Shown here: positions 53,101-63,750 of the stretch, one piece after another
How the letters are laid out: each line of letters starts with the position of its first letter
How positions within the stretch are numbered: the first letter of the stretch is position 1
NCBI RefSeq assembly: GCF_905404315.1
Contig: NC_066283.1
Location: 8,990,001 to 9,054,000 of the forward strand
From: Leptidea sinapis
Taxonomy: Eukaryota > Arthropoda > Insecta > Lepidoptera > Pieridae
DNA: 64,000 nucleotides
Direction: 5' to 3'
Position numbers and translations under genes: made by a program
Notes under the pieces: generated by a model
Told to the model about the DNA's origin: nothing
Databases searched by the model: none
Seen by the model: only the letters and a program-made list of their open reading frames with translations

Positions 53101-54621
53101 AGTATCCAACGGATTCTTGGCGGACCATAGATCCAAATTGTCTTCTTCTTTTTCACATCTGGCAATGTCCATATTTCGACATTTTGGCTAAGATTAGCAT
53201 TCCTAGATAAAATATCTATGTTTCTCCACATTTATTACTTTAAAAACCTCAAAACAGTTCCATTTAGGAAGGACTGTTCAAATACAAATAGTAGTTCCAT
53301 ATATTCAACAGCAGGAACACAATGTATCCCAACTAGAATCAACCGGTCATAAATTCGGTCTTAACTACACCACTTTTCATGAAATACATTGCATGAAAAT
53401 TGCGAAGAGCGCAACGTCAGGGGGCAGCGTGACCAAGCTTGTTGCGTTAACGTGGCTTGCTCGTTATGCTAATGGTGCCTTGACTTTAAGAAGCACAACA
53501 TATGCTGATAAATTATCACGCTAATATACACCTTTTGCACAAACAGAATAGAGGTTATTTTAGTACAATTATGGCTTAAAGTTACCGTAAAATATTGTAG
53601 GAAGGTAGCGTCCTGCGTGTCGAGTCGAGTGCCTGTAGTCGCGATATCAGGAAAATGGACGGTTGACTACATTTATGGCTGACCCGCCACTGGCGAGATT
53701 TAATGCTTGTACTTGTTCCAGACTTAACATGTGTTATTGATAGACGCGAAAAAAGTTATTCCAAATTTAAATCTTTTGTTCTTTATCTTAACTTGGAGTA
53801 ACTTTTCATTGCGTTTACTACTAAGACAGAACATGTTATGGAACAATAACGCTTCAATGATCTCTTTTTATTCTGTGAGTGTGGTAATTATTTGACATTG
53901 AGATTCATCGGCTTTATGATAATGTCAGGTTAATAAATATATTGTCAAATTCATTCGTTTGCGTAGATTTCGTTTTTAGACTGATAAATGTGATTTCACC
54001 CACATCATCGTATGGTATACTTTTTGCGCCGAACTGTAATTAATTTTATATAAATATAAGTGATCTACGTTATTACTTATAACATGAGCTGTCTGACAGT
54101 GAAAGTCTCGTCAAAAGCAGTCCAGGTCTTACAGAGATAAGCCAGAGTATACTTAAAGAAATGCTTAAAAAATTTAGTAAAAGTACTGTTTCAAAACTCG
54201 CAGTATTCGTATGCCTTTAGCAAAAAGCTATGTTATGTGTTATATATAAATTTTGTTAACTTTCATCAAAAACAAGAGAGGTAGTTAACTCAATTGTATT
54301 CTGTTTGTATATTTTTAGTATCATATCTCCATTGCTTAGGAACCAATTTGAATTTTATTTACTGTGAAATTATACTTCCGAATAGACCCTTTTGTTAAAA
54401 ATTTAAATCTTCTCAAAATTTATGGGCAAATATAACAAAGTTTTAAAAATAGAACATGCATTTATATACAGAAAGAATTAGTAGAGGTGATGATGAAGAC
54501 CACAAAAGGTCAACGGAACCTTTATGTATATGACAGTATTTCCGTAATGTAGGCTTACCTGGTTGGGCTAATAAGTTAAGTGACAATAACCCACGAAATT
54601 TGAAGGAAATGAAAATATGAA
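53101..54621. other. No gene seen
   Basis: 53380-53700 is a GC-richer, non-repetitive block. Its minus strand is open from about 53693 to 53588, but the acceptor is poor. Confidence 0.4.
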
Positions 54622-54690
54622 CCTTAGATCATTTATACGTCTAGATAGACTGCGAAAACTGTGAAATCGTCGAAAAAAATTAGCTCTTCT
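54622..54690. mobile_element. MITE (GTCTAGATAGAC family), left-end fragment
   Basis: CCTTAGATCATTTATACGTC followed by TAGATAGACTGCGAAAACTG. It then breaks off before a SINE at 54712. Confidence 0.65.
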
Positions 54691-54711
54691 AACTGATGCT
54701 TCATGATGAAG

Positions 54712-54838
54712 CCACAACCTGAGAGTTGAACAAAGCATACAAGAATTTATGACGATACGTCACTCGAACGGTTGGCTCAAATGACAGAGCACAAGCACGG
54801 ATTGCGGGTTCGAATCCCGCATTTTGTTATCAAATTGT
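54712..54838 (+). repeat. tRNA-derived SINE (family 1)
   Basis: CCACAACCTGAGAGTTGAAC, GTCACTCGAACGGTTGGCTC and GCGGGTTCGAATCCCGC. A deletion in the anticodon region shortens the tRNA-like part. Confidence 0.75.
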
Positions 54839-55819
54839 ATTTGTGTATTAATCCTAGAAGTGAGGGTTATCATTTTAAAAACATAACAAATTGATCACAA
54901 GTTGTATCACCAAAATCTCGTTTAAAAGGCAGTCCACTTCGTTTGTTGAATTAATTAGGCTTGGGCTAACATCATCAATAAAATCAGATTATACTAAAGA
55001 TTTTCTGTTACATGAAATAGGAACCTCTATTTAAAAATATTATGTATACAACCACACAAGACAAATAAGCAATACAACAGACCTCGGCAAATACTCAACA
55101 TAATATATTCTTTAAAAACAAATTACAATGTAAAATCACAAAACTGCGGAAACGAATGCGGTTTTGAGGTTTTACACTTTCAAATGAATATGAAAGGATG
55201 CGTTTATTAGCACAATGATTATTGTCAACACATGTTTGTTAAAACCGTTATAAATACATCTGATTGAAAATAAGTCGGAGTGCGCGATTTTTTACATAAT
55301 ATTTAGTTTCGAATAGTCACTGTAGTTATTCTTGTTTCTTTATTAAATAGCAAACATTTATAGTTTGATTTTTCATCAATTGCTTTTAGCATCACTGTTA
55401 TGAGTTGTAATAAGATAATTTGAAACGGGCATGCGAATGTCAATCAGCCTTGCAAATAAACGCGGTTAACGTTATAAATAAATCTTACATGAGAATAAGC
55501 CAATCATAAGCAAGATATCTATTTGTTAACATTTTGCATATTCGTGGTATATTCTCAGGTATAACTTTATTCCAAGTTTAATTATCATTACTAGTCATAT
55601 CTCAAATATATTTAAAATAGTAACCGATTGCTATAACCTGTAGAGTGCAGGTGTAAGTCCATCTATATGAACGGTTTCAAATATTTTAATAAAGTAGATA
55701 CTCTGGTATTAAATTTGTGTGATTAACGCGACACATTTAAAGAAAACAGAAGGCATGACGGGAGTCTAAATTTGGGGGTTAATAAGAGAATCATCTGCTG
55801 AACAATTTTTTTAAATGAA
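54839..55819. other. No gene seen
   Basis: AT-rich and unassigned. Confidence 0.45.
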
Positions 55820-56022
55820 AATAAGGGACGAGGCGAGCAGGACGTTCAGCTGATAATTGATACGCCAAAAATTGTGAGCGGCAGTTGCGACTGAGATGTT
55901 AAGTCTCATTTGCCCAGTAATTTCACTAGCTACCGCACAGTTCAGACCGAAACACAGTAATGTTGTGTCGTTGTGGTACTCATAATCTAGCCGGCTTCCT
56001 GTGCAAAGGAGTCTCCCACTGC
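55820..56022 (+). repeat. Dispersed repeat ending GCCTCCCACTGCT
   Basis: GACGAGGCGAGCAGGACGTT, CATTTGCCCAGTAATTTCAC, GTTCAGACCGAAACACAGTA, CAAAGGAGTCTCCCACTGCT. A 40-bp block around the second third is deleted. Confidence 0.68.
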
Positions 56023-56134
56023 TATCCTGCTTGTCGAATTGTCCTGTAAACATACATAAATACGCGCTCATTCAACAACTCGGTTTCTACTAGGAAGAAA
56101 GTAGAAACAACACTGTCTAGGAATATAGCAGGCT

Positions 56135-56202
56135 AGACATCCAGATGGTGAGAATGATATCAAAATTTGTGTCGTGTCGTGCGAAGGTCGAATTCGATAA
56201 TT
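56135..56202 (-). mobile_element. Small jockey-like LINE scrap
   Basis: ACATCCAGATGGTGAGAATG followed by GTGTCGTGTCGTGCGAAGG is the complement of the LDVW / RTTRHKL block of the same family. Confidence 0.6.
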
Positions 56203-57409
56203 CAAGTATTCACAATGTTTATTTTGCAAAAGTCACATTCTGACCAAAAGTGACATACTGAACTTTTTATTTATCTGGGATTCATTACTTCTAATTGTTC
56301 ACAAGCTTTCAAGAGTTTCTGGAATATAAATGGTTTGTAAAAAAGTAAGCAACCAATTTGTTCCGCTAATCGTTGAATTCTTATTAAAAATATAATATAA
56401 TCATACATATTAGAGATATTTTAACAGCGGTACAAGGAACCTTAACCGCTACCGCTCTCACACCGTGAATTTTACGACACAAAAGTCGGAACGTATTGCA
56501 AGATAAAGCCTTTGTGGTTACAACGTTTGATCTGTAATTAGGGTGTTTAATAACATAATAGTGGCGTAACGGTCCCAACAATCAGATAGCATTGTGTTTT
56601 TTGAAAGCAGTTCAAGCGCCTCGATAAAAGCCGTAAAGAAATTGTACGGTGTCCTTCAATTAGTGAAATTAAATAAATTAATCTGATTGAGAACTATTAT
56701 TGTAAGTGTTAAGTACAATTGTATGTCAACGTCTACGGTGTGGAATTATGTCTTTAGTATCTTTGACAACATAGTGATATGATGGTTTATTAGAGTTTAT
56801 TTCCTTACAATAGCACATAATAGTCATTTTCTTTAATTAAAAGGAGCTTTGAAGGAATTAATGATATTCTAATATGAATAAAAAAACGAGAGTGCTTTAG
56901 AATACACGACTGAAGTAAAACAAAATATTATTTCATAAAATTGTTCAAGAACGAAATTAAATTACGAAATAATCAAGTAATCACCGTTCGGGTAACGCTA
57001 GAGTTCATTCGTAACGCTCTCGTCACGCATTCACCAGCTTACTCCCCATGCGTACATCCATACCCTCTAGAAACACCATAAGAATTACAAGACATAATAT
57101 CAATAATATGAACTCGAAAACCGAAAACAAATTGGCTATACCTACCTATCTATTGTGCCAACGACACGTGCTAAATTGTTTTAAGACTTTTTGAGTATAT
57201 TCTGACTATTTACAAATACTTTTTACAAGTTTACGTAAATATTTTATTTGTGCTTTGTAGGTAGGTACTTCGAGCGTAAATTTGCAGTGCTAGACGGGAC
57301 GCGACCGCGAAATCGTAACGCTCATCCTGATGAAGTACCTCCGATTGATCCAAAACTGGTCAATACCAACGACAAATGGTGTTTAAGTGTAATTACCGTA
57401 AACATATTT
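56203..57409. other. No confirmed gene; one coding-like stretch
   Basis: 57239-57411 on the plus strand is open and reads YFERKFAVLDGTRPRNRNAH, PDEVPPIDPKLVNTNDKW to a TGA. The composition looks coding rather than random, yet flanking splice signals are only partial and the family is unknown. It could be a mobile-element fragment. Confidence 0.35.
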
Positions 57410-57668
57410 TGACGACCCCTATAGCCTAGTGGTTAGTGACCCTGCCTACTGAGCTTGAGGTCCCGGGTTCGAATCCTGGTAGGTGCACACATTTTTATGA
57501 TGAATATGAATGTTTGTTTCCGAGTCATGGATGGTTTATATGTATTTATGTATGTTAAAGTATGTATATTGTATTAAATATATCGTTGTCTTGTGCCCAT
57601 AGTACAGGCTATGTCTAGTTTGGGGCAAGATAATTTGTGTATTAGTGTGTCAATATTATTATTATATT
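57410..57668 (+). repeat. tRNA-derived SINE (family 2)
   Basis: The head (57413-57487) has a pol III A box (TAGCCTAGTGGTTAGTGAC) and B box (GGGTTCGAATCC). It is not a tRNA gene because the acceptor arm does not pair. The body has GAATGTTTGTTTCCGAGTCA and CATAGTACAGGCTATGTCTA and ends in an (ATT)n run. Two inverted copies are at 58262 and 26085. Confidence 0.82.
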
Positions 57669-58261
57669 TATTCAATTATTGAATGGATGGTAATACAAAA
57701 CAAATAAAAGTTAGCATGGGGTACATTCGTATATTGAGTGCAAACAGTAGACATAAGATATTATTGTAGAGACAGCTGAGTTCAAGACGGAGCTTCCTCC
57801 CGGAGTCGCGACACTAATGAACACAATGAAGACGTATTCCGAACATATCCGGCGCTGATCGATTGATTTACTCGCTGCCACCGCTCGAGCTTTTTGTGTT
57901 CGGCTGTCGCTTGATATTTGCATATCACAATCAAGGGGACCGAATTTGAATAATACAGACTTCTACATGATAGATGCACGCTGTCTATCAAATTATTGTT
58001 ACTGTTACTTAAGCTCGTGGTAATTTAAATATTACGTCTACTCAGAGAAACGATTTAAGGTTCCTCATCCAAACCTTAAATCCTTATGTTCTTATTTCTA
58101 TTTCACTATGTTTATTTTATGTTTAAGGATATATCTGTATTAGTATATAAAAACAATAAATAAAAACAAAAAAAGAACCGTTCCGATCAAAAGAGCTGTT
58201 TCCGAGGTTGCAAAATATATATTTACAAGACAAGAAACCGTTGTTTAATAATATAATAATA

Positions 58262-58530
58262 ATATTGACACACTTTTTACACAAATTATCTTGCCCCAAG
58301 TTAAGCATATATAGCCTGTGTTATGGGTTATAAGACAGTGATATATTTAATACAATATAGTTACTTTAACATACATAAATTCATATAAACATACATAAAT
58401 ACATTTTAACATCCATGACTCGGAAACAAACATCCATATTCATCATATAAATGCTTGCACCTACCGGGATTCGGACCCGGGACCTCTAGCTTAGTAGGTA
58501 GGATCACTAACCACTCGGCTAGACAGGTCA
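58262..58530 (-). repeat. tRNA-derived SINE (family 2), inverted
   Basis: Complement of the same SINE: CAAATTATCTTGCCCCAAG at the 3' side and, near the head, GGATTCGGACCCGGGACCTC and TCACTAACCACTCGGCTAG (B and A boxes). The head abuts the tail of the LINE at 58528. Confidence 0.82.
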
Positions 58531-59400
58531 AATTCAAATTCAAATTCAAAAACACTTTATTTATGTAGGTCACAAAAATGACACTTATGAATGTCAAACA
58601 AAAATATATAAATATTGTTTCTTATTGAATTTACCGCTACTTCGTAAAGGGTTGAGCTAATGAGAAGAAGTAGCAAGAAACTCATTGCCACTCTTTTAAG
58701 TCAAGATTTACATTTTAGTTGTTTTACAAATCATTTCAATTACAATATATGCAAAGTGGCGCAACAAAATACTCAAAAGTCAAAAACTGAAAGGCTTACA
58801 TGAGTAAGTCAAAAAAAGAAAAAAAAGTAAATTAATACTTATAAACACAAGAGTTATTGAGTATAGTACTATTACTATACATTTTTTTACATAAACAAGG
58901 TTTTCATATATGTATTGCGATGTCAAAGTCAAAACTTTTATTTCCTTAAATTTTTCCCTTAGTGACACTCTTGGTCCTAATTTATAGATGGCACGAATAG
59001 CTCGCTTCTGCAGTGTGAAAATGGTGTTCACATCGGCAGAATGTCCCCAAAGTAAAATACCGTATGTCATCAGACTATGAAAATAGCTGAAGTAGACCAA
59101 CCTCGCGGTATTTTCATCCGTAAGTTGCCGAATTTTTTTAACTGCGTATGCTGCAAAACTAAGCTTTTTCGCCAAATTCATAATATGAGGACCCCACTGA
59201 AGTTTGGTATCTAAGGTAATCCCTAAAAATACGGTTGTATCTACAGGTTTCAACTCATCGTCTTTTACTATAATATTTGTGTCAACCTGTCTAACATTAG
59301 GCAGGGAAAATTTAATACATTTTTTTTTTTTTTCATTAAGAAGGAGATTATTCTTAGTGAACCATTACTTTGGAGTTAGCATTGTTCACGTCATCAGGTC
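58528..59400 (-). mobile_element. LINE reverse-transcriptase C-terminus and 3' UTR
   Basis: Minus-strand coding block (59253 down to about 58850): VFLGITLDTKLQWGPHIMNL, FAAYAVKKIRQLTDENTARL, YFHSLMTYGILLWGHSADVN, FTLQKRAIRAIYKLGPRVSL, REKFKEIKVLTLTSQYIYEN. Upstream the NNLLLNEKKT box (primer-grip side) is visible near 59340 in another frame. The 3' UTR follows and ends in a (TTTGAA)n-type tail at 58528-58552. It is 5'-truncated and interrupted by stops. Confidence 0.85.
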
Positions 59401-60379
59401 GTAAATAGAATAGGGATAGGTATTATATTGAAATTTTGTGGGCTCTGAATCACAAATGTATAATAAATTTATATTATTTTACATCCACATACGAATATAA
59501 TTCAGAGGAATCCATGGCGTCATAAAGTTAATATTAAACAAGATTTTAACTATCATATTCACTTATCGATACAAACATTAGCACATTTTCAAAAAATATC
59601 AAAACTTGCACTTTCATGATGCCAATAACCTACATTAAAATTACGTTCTTCAAGTTATACCTAAGTATATAACACATGATAGTTTGAAGATGTGTTGAAG
59701 TTGTTATAATTGAAGATAGTATAATTATGTTAATAACTACAACCGATATAATTATGTAAAACGTTGTACAAAAGATATGATAATAAATTGCGCGGACGAT
59801 TTAGCACCCCAGTCTTATATAGAGACACTTTGAACAGGGGTCGCATATCTCAAGGATCTACAAGATATCAGCACTACTAAAATATTTTTATCGTTTTACA
59901 AATGATATTTTAAATACACGTAATTAAACGGTTTTTTCAATATAAATTTGTTTTAATTAGTAAAAGTTAAGTAATAAGCAGTTTATTGAAGTATCAGATT
60001 ATGAAACCGTCAAATTGGAGAGACATATGGGATGTTGAGTTGATTGAGCTTCAGGGCTGTGTGTGTTGTGATGTATTCAACGTTTTAGAACCAATAAATT
60101 CTGATAGTTAAGCAATACGACTAAGTTAAGTATCTAGTGACATTCTATACACATATTATAAGAACATATCAATCGAAGTCTGATAGTGTGCTTAAATATC
60201 TTTAGGACCGTTATCAGACTTCATTTCATTTTACTGTCTGACTTTTATTGTCACACTTTTCTTTGTACTTTTCTCCTTAGCCGTGTGTCAACAGTCACTG
60301 TCCGATTCAAATCTGAACTGAATAAATGTTTTAAATTGCTGCTTATTCACAAACACTATTTCAAGTAACTTTAGTAAAT
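59401..60379. other. No gene seen
   Basis: AT-rich. TACTTTTCTCCTTAG near 60281 resembles an acceptor but has no open frame after it. Confidence 0.45.
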
Positions 60380-61145
60380 GCGGCTCAGAAATGGCTGCAC
60401 TTCTTGAACGTATGGAGCGGATTAGTGGAGAGATGGGATTTCCCATAAACAGGTCCAAGACCAAAGTCATGGTGGTAGATAGATCTGGGAAGTTGGAACT
60501 AACTGGTGCGCTGGGCCTAGAAATGGTGGACAACTTTATCTACCCGGGTTCCAACATAATTAACGATGGTTCGTGCGAGAGGGAAGTACGCAGGAGAATT
60601 GGCATGGCTAAGAGTGCTATGTCTCAGCTTGGAAGAATCTGGAGAAATCGCAAAATTTCCGTAAAAACTAAGACCAAAGTTTTACGGACCCTAGTCTTCT
60701 CGCTATTTTCGTACGGCACTGAGACTTGGACACTGAAAGCTGCAGACCGCAAATTTGAGATGTGGTGCTGGAGAAAAATGCTCCATATCCCCTGGACAGC
60801 ATTTCGATCTAATCTCTCCATACTGCGTGAACTCAGGATCTCCTCGCGATTGTCTTCCGAATGTCTGCGCAGAGTTTTAGAATACTTCGGTCACATTGCA
60901 AGGAAGGACGATGGAAACCTTGAGAGGCTCATTGTGGTCGGCAAAATAGATGGGAAGAGGCCTCGTGGACGCAGTCCAACACGATGGTCCGACCAGATCC
61001 GCTCCGCCCTCGACTCAACGGTTCATAATGCCTTTCACACGGCCAGAGACAGGAATAGATGGAGAGCGATCATACGTGAGAAAGTGATACAGATGGGTGG
61101 TCACGACCCTCAGTACTGAGGATTACGACGCAGGGAGGAGGAGTA
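60380..61145 (+). mobile_element. RTE-type LINE, 5'-truncated, well preserved
   Basis: The body is an uninterrupted frame of 242 codons ending TGA at 61117-61119, followed by a short purine-rich end (GCAGGGAGGAGGAG). No poly-A or simple-repeat tail is obvious. The lack of stops suggests it is younger than most elements here. Confidence 0.82.
60391..61119 (+). CDS. C-terminal part of an RTE-type reverse transcriptase (partial)
   Basis: The product is the thumb and C-terminal domain of a LINE polymerase. Visible blocks: MGFPINRSKTKVMVVDRSG (after the FADD box, which is lost by 5' truncation), VDNFIYPGSNI (family YLGS), CEREVRRRIGMAKSAMSQLG, ISVKTKTKVLRTLVFSLFSY, GTETWTLKAADRKFEMWCWR and a final RWSDQIRSALD, RDRNRWRAIIREKV. 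The WCWRKML...W and RNRWR motifs are typical of RTE-like elements of arthropods. The ATG at 60391 is only the first Met in the truncated frame. It has no palm catalytic residues, so it cannot work alone; it is not a host gene. Confidence 0.82.
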   Translation: MAALLERMERISGEMGFPINRSKTKVMVVDRSGKLELTGALGLEMVDNFIYPGSNIINDGSCEREVRRRIGMAKSAMSQLGRIWRNRKISVKTKTKVLRTLVFSLFSYGTETWTLKAADRKFEMWCWRKMLHIPWTAFRSNLSILRELRISSRLSSECLRRVLEYFGHIARKDDGNLERLIVVGKIDGKRPRGRSPTRWSDQIRSALDSTVHNAFHTARDRNRWRAIIREKVIQMGGHDPQY

Positions 61146-62082
61146 AATGCGCCAAATGGTGTAATTTGTGGCATGGTCTATATTCCTTCTTTGCTTTTAT
61201 ACGACGTGATTTATCCATACGTTTAGAACGTCATTAAAAATATCAATTAAATATATTGTCATAATTTAAGTATTGTCTCTTAGAGGTTAAGCAAAGACTA
61301 CATACAGATCTTTATTATCTATGGTAAAATGTATATCTAAAGTGCGCCTACGGTCCATTTCTATGTCAAATCACAATCCTTAAATGGCGATCGGAGATTA
61401 ATATTTTAATCTATTACCATTTAAATGTCGATCTATGGAACTATTTGGTGATCTGTTATTTCAGACCGTCTATGAAAAAACGTATTCGTATTTTTAGTTT
61501 GGTATTTGTATGAATGTGACTCTTATAAGCGTTTTCTAAATTATATAATATGGATTTAGAAATGAAGATTTAAGATCGATTGACAAATGACAACACAATC
61601 ATTCTTGCTTTAAAGTTTTATGCAACCAGCCTGCCTATATGTATTTAATTAGTATAATTAATTTATAAATTAAAATCATTAATACATTGTATTTTTAAAA
61701 CCAGTTTAAACCGCCTCATTATCCACTTAACAAACGATTTAATATTGATGAGGCGTTTTAACTGTTTCCATACAATGCGGTATCCCCTAAACAATTTCTG
61801 ACAAGCTGCTAATCATATTCAAATGTACACCTTGCGATATTTTGATGTCTGGCGCTTAGAATTTTAAAACAGGCTCACCGAGAGCATTCAAAGGGTTAAC
61901 TTAAGCTAACGAAAGCAGACAGGTGCCTTCACTTTATTCAGTAAAACTAATTTAAAATCAATTATTAAACTGCTTAACTACAGAGTCATTGTTAGGAATA
62001 AAACCTTAATGCTCTTAAAATATTCTATGTAGCTGTAGGTACTGTGATACGATTTTACAATAATATAATTTTAATTGTATAT
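61146..62082. other. No gene seen
   Basis: AT-rich and unassigned. Confidence 0.45.
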
Positions 62083-62345
62083 AGTCACCGACATAGCTCA
62101 AATGGTTGCGAAACTGAAGTAGCAGTGGGCAAAGCACATAGTTCAACGGACAGCTGGCCGGTGGGACAGAAAAGTCCTCGAATGGCAACCACGTACCGGA
62201 AGATGCAGGGTTGGTAGCCCCCCCACAACTGATGATCTGTTGGATGAGGGCAGCACAGGACCGATCGTCGTGGACATCATTGATGGAGGCCTTTGTAGAG
62301 CAGAGGACGTCTTCCGGCTGATGATGATGTTGATGAAGTATCTAA
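62083..62345 (+). mobile_element. 3' end of the small RTE-type LINE family, copy 4
   Basis: TDIAQMVAKLK, a stop, HIVQRTAGRWDRKVLEWQPR, TGRCRVGSPPTTDDLLDEGS and the end CGGCTGATGATGATG followed by TTGATGA. A small deletion removes the W-TDDLVK region seen in other copies. Confidence 0.8.
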
Positions 62346-62479
62346 AATTCAAAAGTTATAAGCTTTGTTACTGTAAGTTTTACGCACATAATAATAAAGT
62401 AGGTGCGAGAGAGATAAAGGACTGGTGAAAGGTTTCTTTGTGCGGTGATGTGAGGCTTAAATCCAGCATAAACCTGCGG

Positions 62480-63450
62480 AGTTTTGCCTTCATATTTCAA
62501 GTAGAGGTATATACCATTTTAGAATGTGCGGAAACCAATATCCAAAAAGGCTACTTCAACCAAAACATATACATTTACTCTGATAGTCAGGCAGCCCTGT
62601 TGGCTTTATACGCATACTTGACGGTGTCAAAATTAGCCAAAAACTATACACAACACAGGAAAAATAAAGTGACCCTCAGATGAGTCCCAGGGCTTGCCGG
62701 AATCATAGGCAATGAAATGGTCGATGAGCTCGCAAGACCATGAGCCAAAGCAGTCCAATGTAACTGTTTATCATTTAATTAAAAAAATTTAGAACTTGTT
62801 ATTTGATTTAATTTATTGTAATTTTTATTTTAAATATTATCTTTATTTCAATTGTATTTTTCATGGGTTGGTTATGCCTGAAATAAATGAATTTTATTAT
62901 AATATGGTCCGGTACCTATTTGTGGACTGCTTATAAGAGGGACTGTTATACCCTGAGGAACCAATGTCAACTAGAAGTACTTAAACGCTGGAGCAACTCA
63001 ACAGGTTAAAACCATTCTCAAGCACTGATAAAGGCATTCAATAATAGAAACTCGAATGAAGCCCTAACATTGAGCAGGAAAAACCTATGCATATATGCAT
63101 ACCCACCAGGATGCTAACTGGGCACTGTCGCCTAAACAAGCACCTCAGTGTGGTCGGAATAAACAACGAAGGATCTTGCAAATTTTGCCTTGAGGCCGAT
63201 GAAACGCCTCTTCATCTCCTCTGCGATTGCGGCCCACTAATGCTTAAGCGTAACACCATCCTGTGTGACTACACCCTGTTACCAGATGCTGTTTGTTATA
63301 CTCTCGTCAAGAAGATACTGCGGTTTGTAAAGGCGGCAGGGGTTGACGATGAGCTATAAGTATGAGTGGCGAACACAATAATTCAATTCTGGACGCGGTG
63401 TTACTAGGACTTATTAGACAAATAGCCACCCTCTCCAAATAATAATAAAT
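62480..63450 (+). mobile_element. LINE 3' part with an RNase H domain
   Basis: The first block reads VEVYTILECAETNIQKGYFN, QNIYIYSDSQAALLALYAYL, KNKVTLR and, past a stop, VPGLAGIIGNEMVDELARP: an RNase H fold with the DSQAA active-site Asp and a GxxGIxGNExxDELA motif that has lost its GH. About 150 bp of foreign AT-rich sequence (62757-62905) interrupts it. The C-terminal block (63087-63359) reads RMLTGHCRLNKHLSVVGINN, SCKFCLEADETPLHLLCDCG. This zinc-knuckle-like C-H-C tail is usual in jockey/I-type elements with RNase H. The final stop is at 63357. Confidence 0.8.
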
Positions 63451-63568
63451 AATGACACTTTGTGTTAGTGTGCTTGGATTGCTCAAATTAGAGGTGAACT
63501 CTAGACTAAATGTTTTTCATTTTTTCACGTTCTCATAGTATATCTAGACGTATAACTGATATAAGGTT
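63450..63568 (+). mobile_element. MITE (GTCTAGATAGAC family), partial
   Basis: GACACTTTGTGTTAGTGTGC, TTAGAGGTGAACTCTAGACT and the end TATATCTAGACGTATAACTG. Confidence 0.68.
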
Positions 63569-63576
63569 TTTCGCAT

Positions 63577-63750
63577 AAAATAGTTTTTTTTTTATATGAG
63601 AGGGGGCAAACGGGCAAGAGGCTCACGGGATTGGGAGAGGTGAGGCAACCGCCCATGGACATCCGCAACAACAGGTGTGTCAAGAAATGCGTTGCCGGCC
63701 TTTAAGGTGTTAGTATGCTTTTTTCTTGAAGGTCTTGAAGATACAGATCT
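63577..63750 (-). mobile_element. LINE 3' end of another jockey-like family
   Basis: The T run at 63586-63594 (complement of an A tail) is followed by GAGAGGGGGCAAACGGGCAA, AACCGCCCATGGACATCCGC and TGCGTTGCCGGCCTTTAAGG. This order is typical of abundant lepidopteran LINE 3' ends. Minus orientation. Confidence 0.7.

Noticed and set aside
53588..53693. Minus-strand open stretch as an exon
   Set aside because: The frame is open for 35 codons before GGTAAC, but the acceptor is weak and the peptide is unrecognised.
57413..57487. Possible tRNA gene
   Set aside because: Same reason: pol III boxes are present but the acceptor arm does not pair, and inverted copies with the same tail exist at 58262 and 26085.
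60267..60300. TACTTTTCTCCTTAG as a host splice acceptor
   Set aside because: The sequence after it has stops in the frames that could matter and leads into a LINE.
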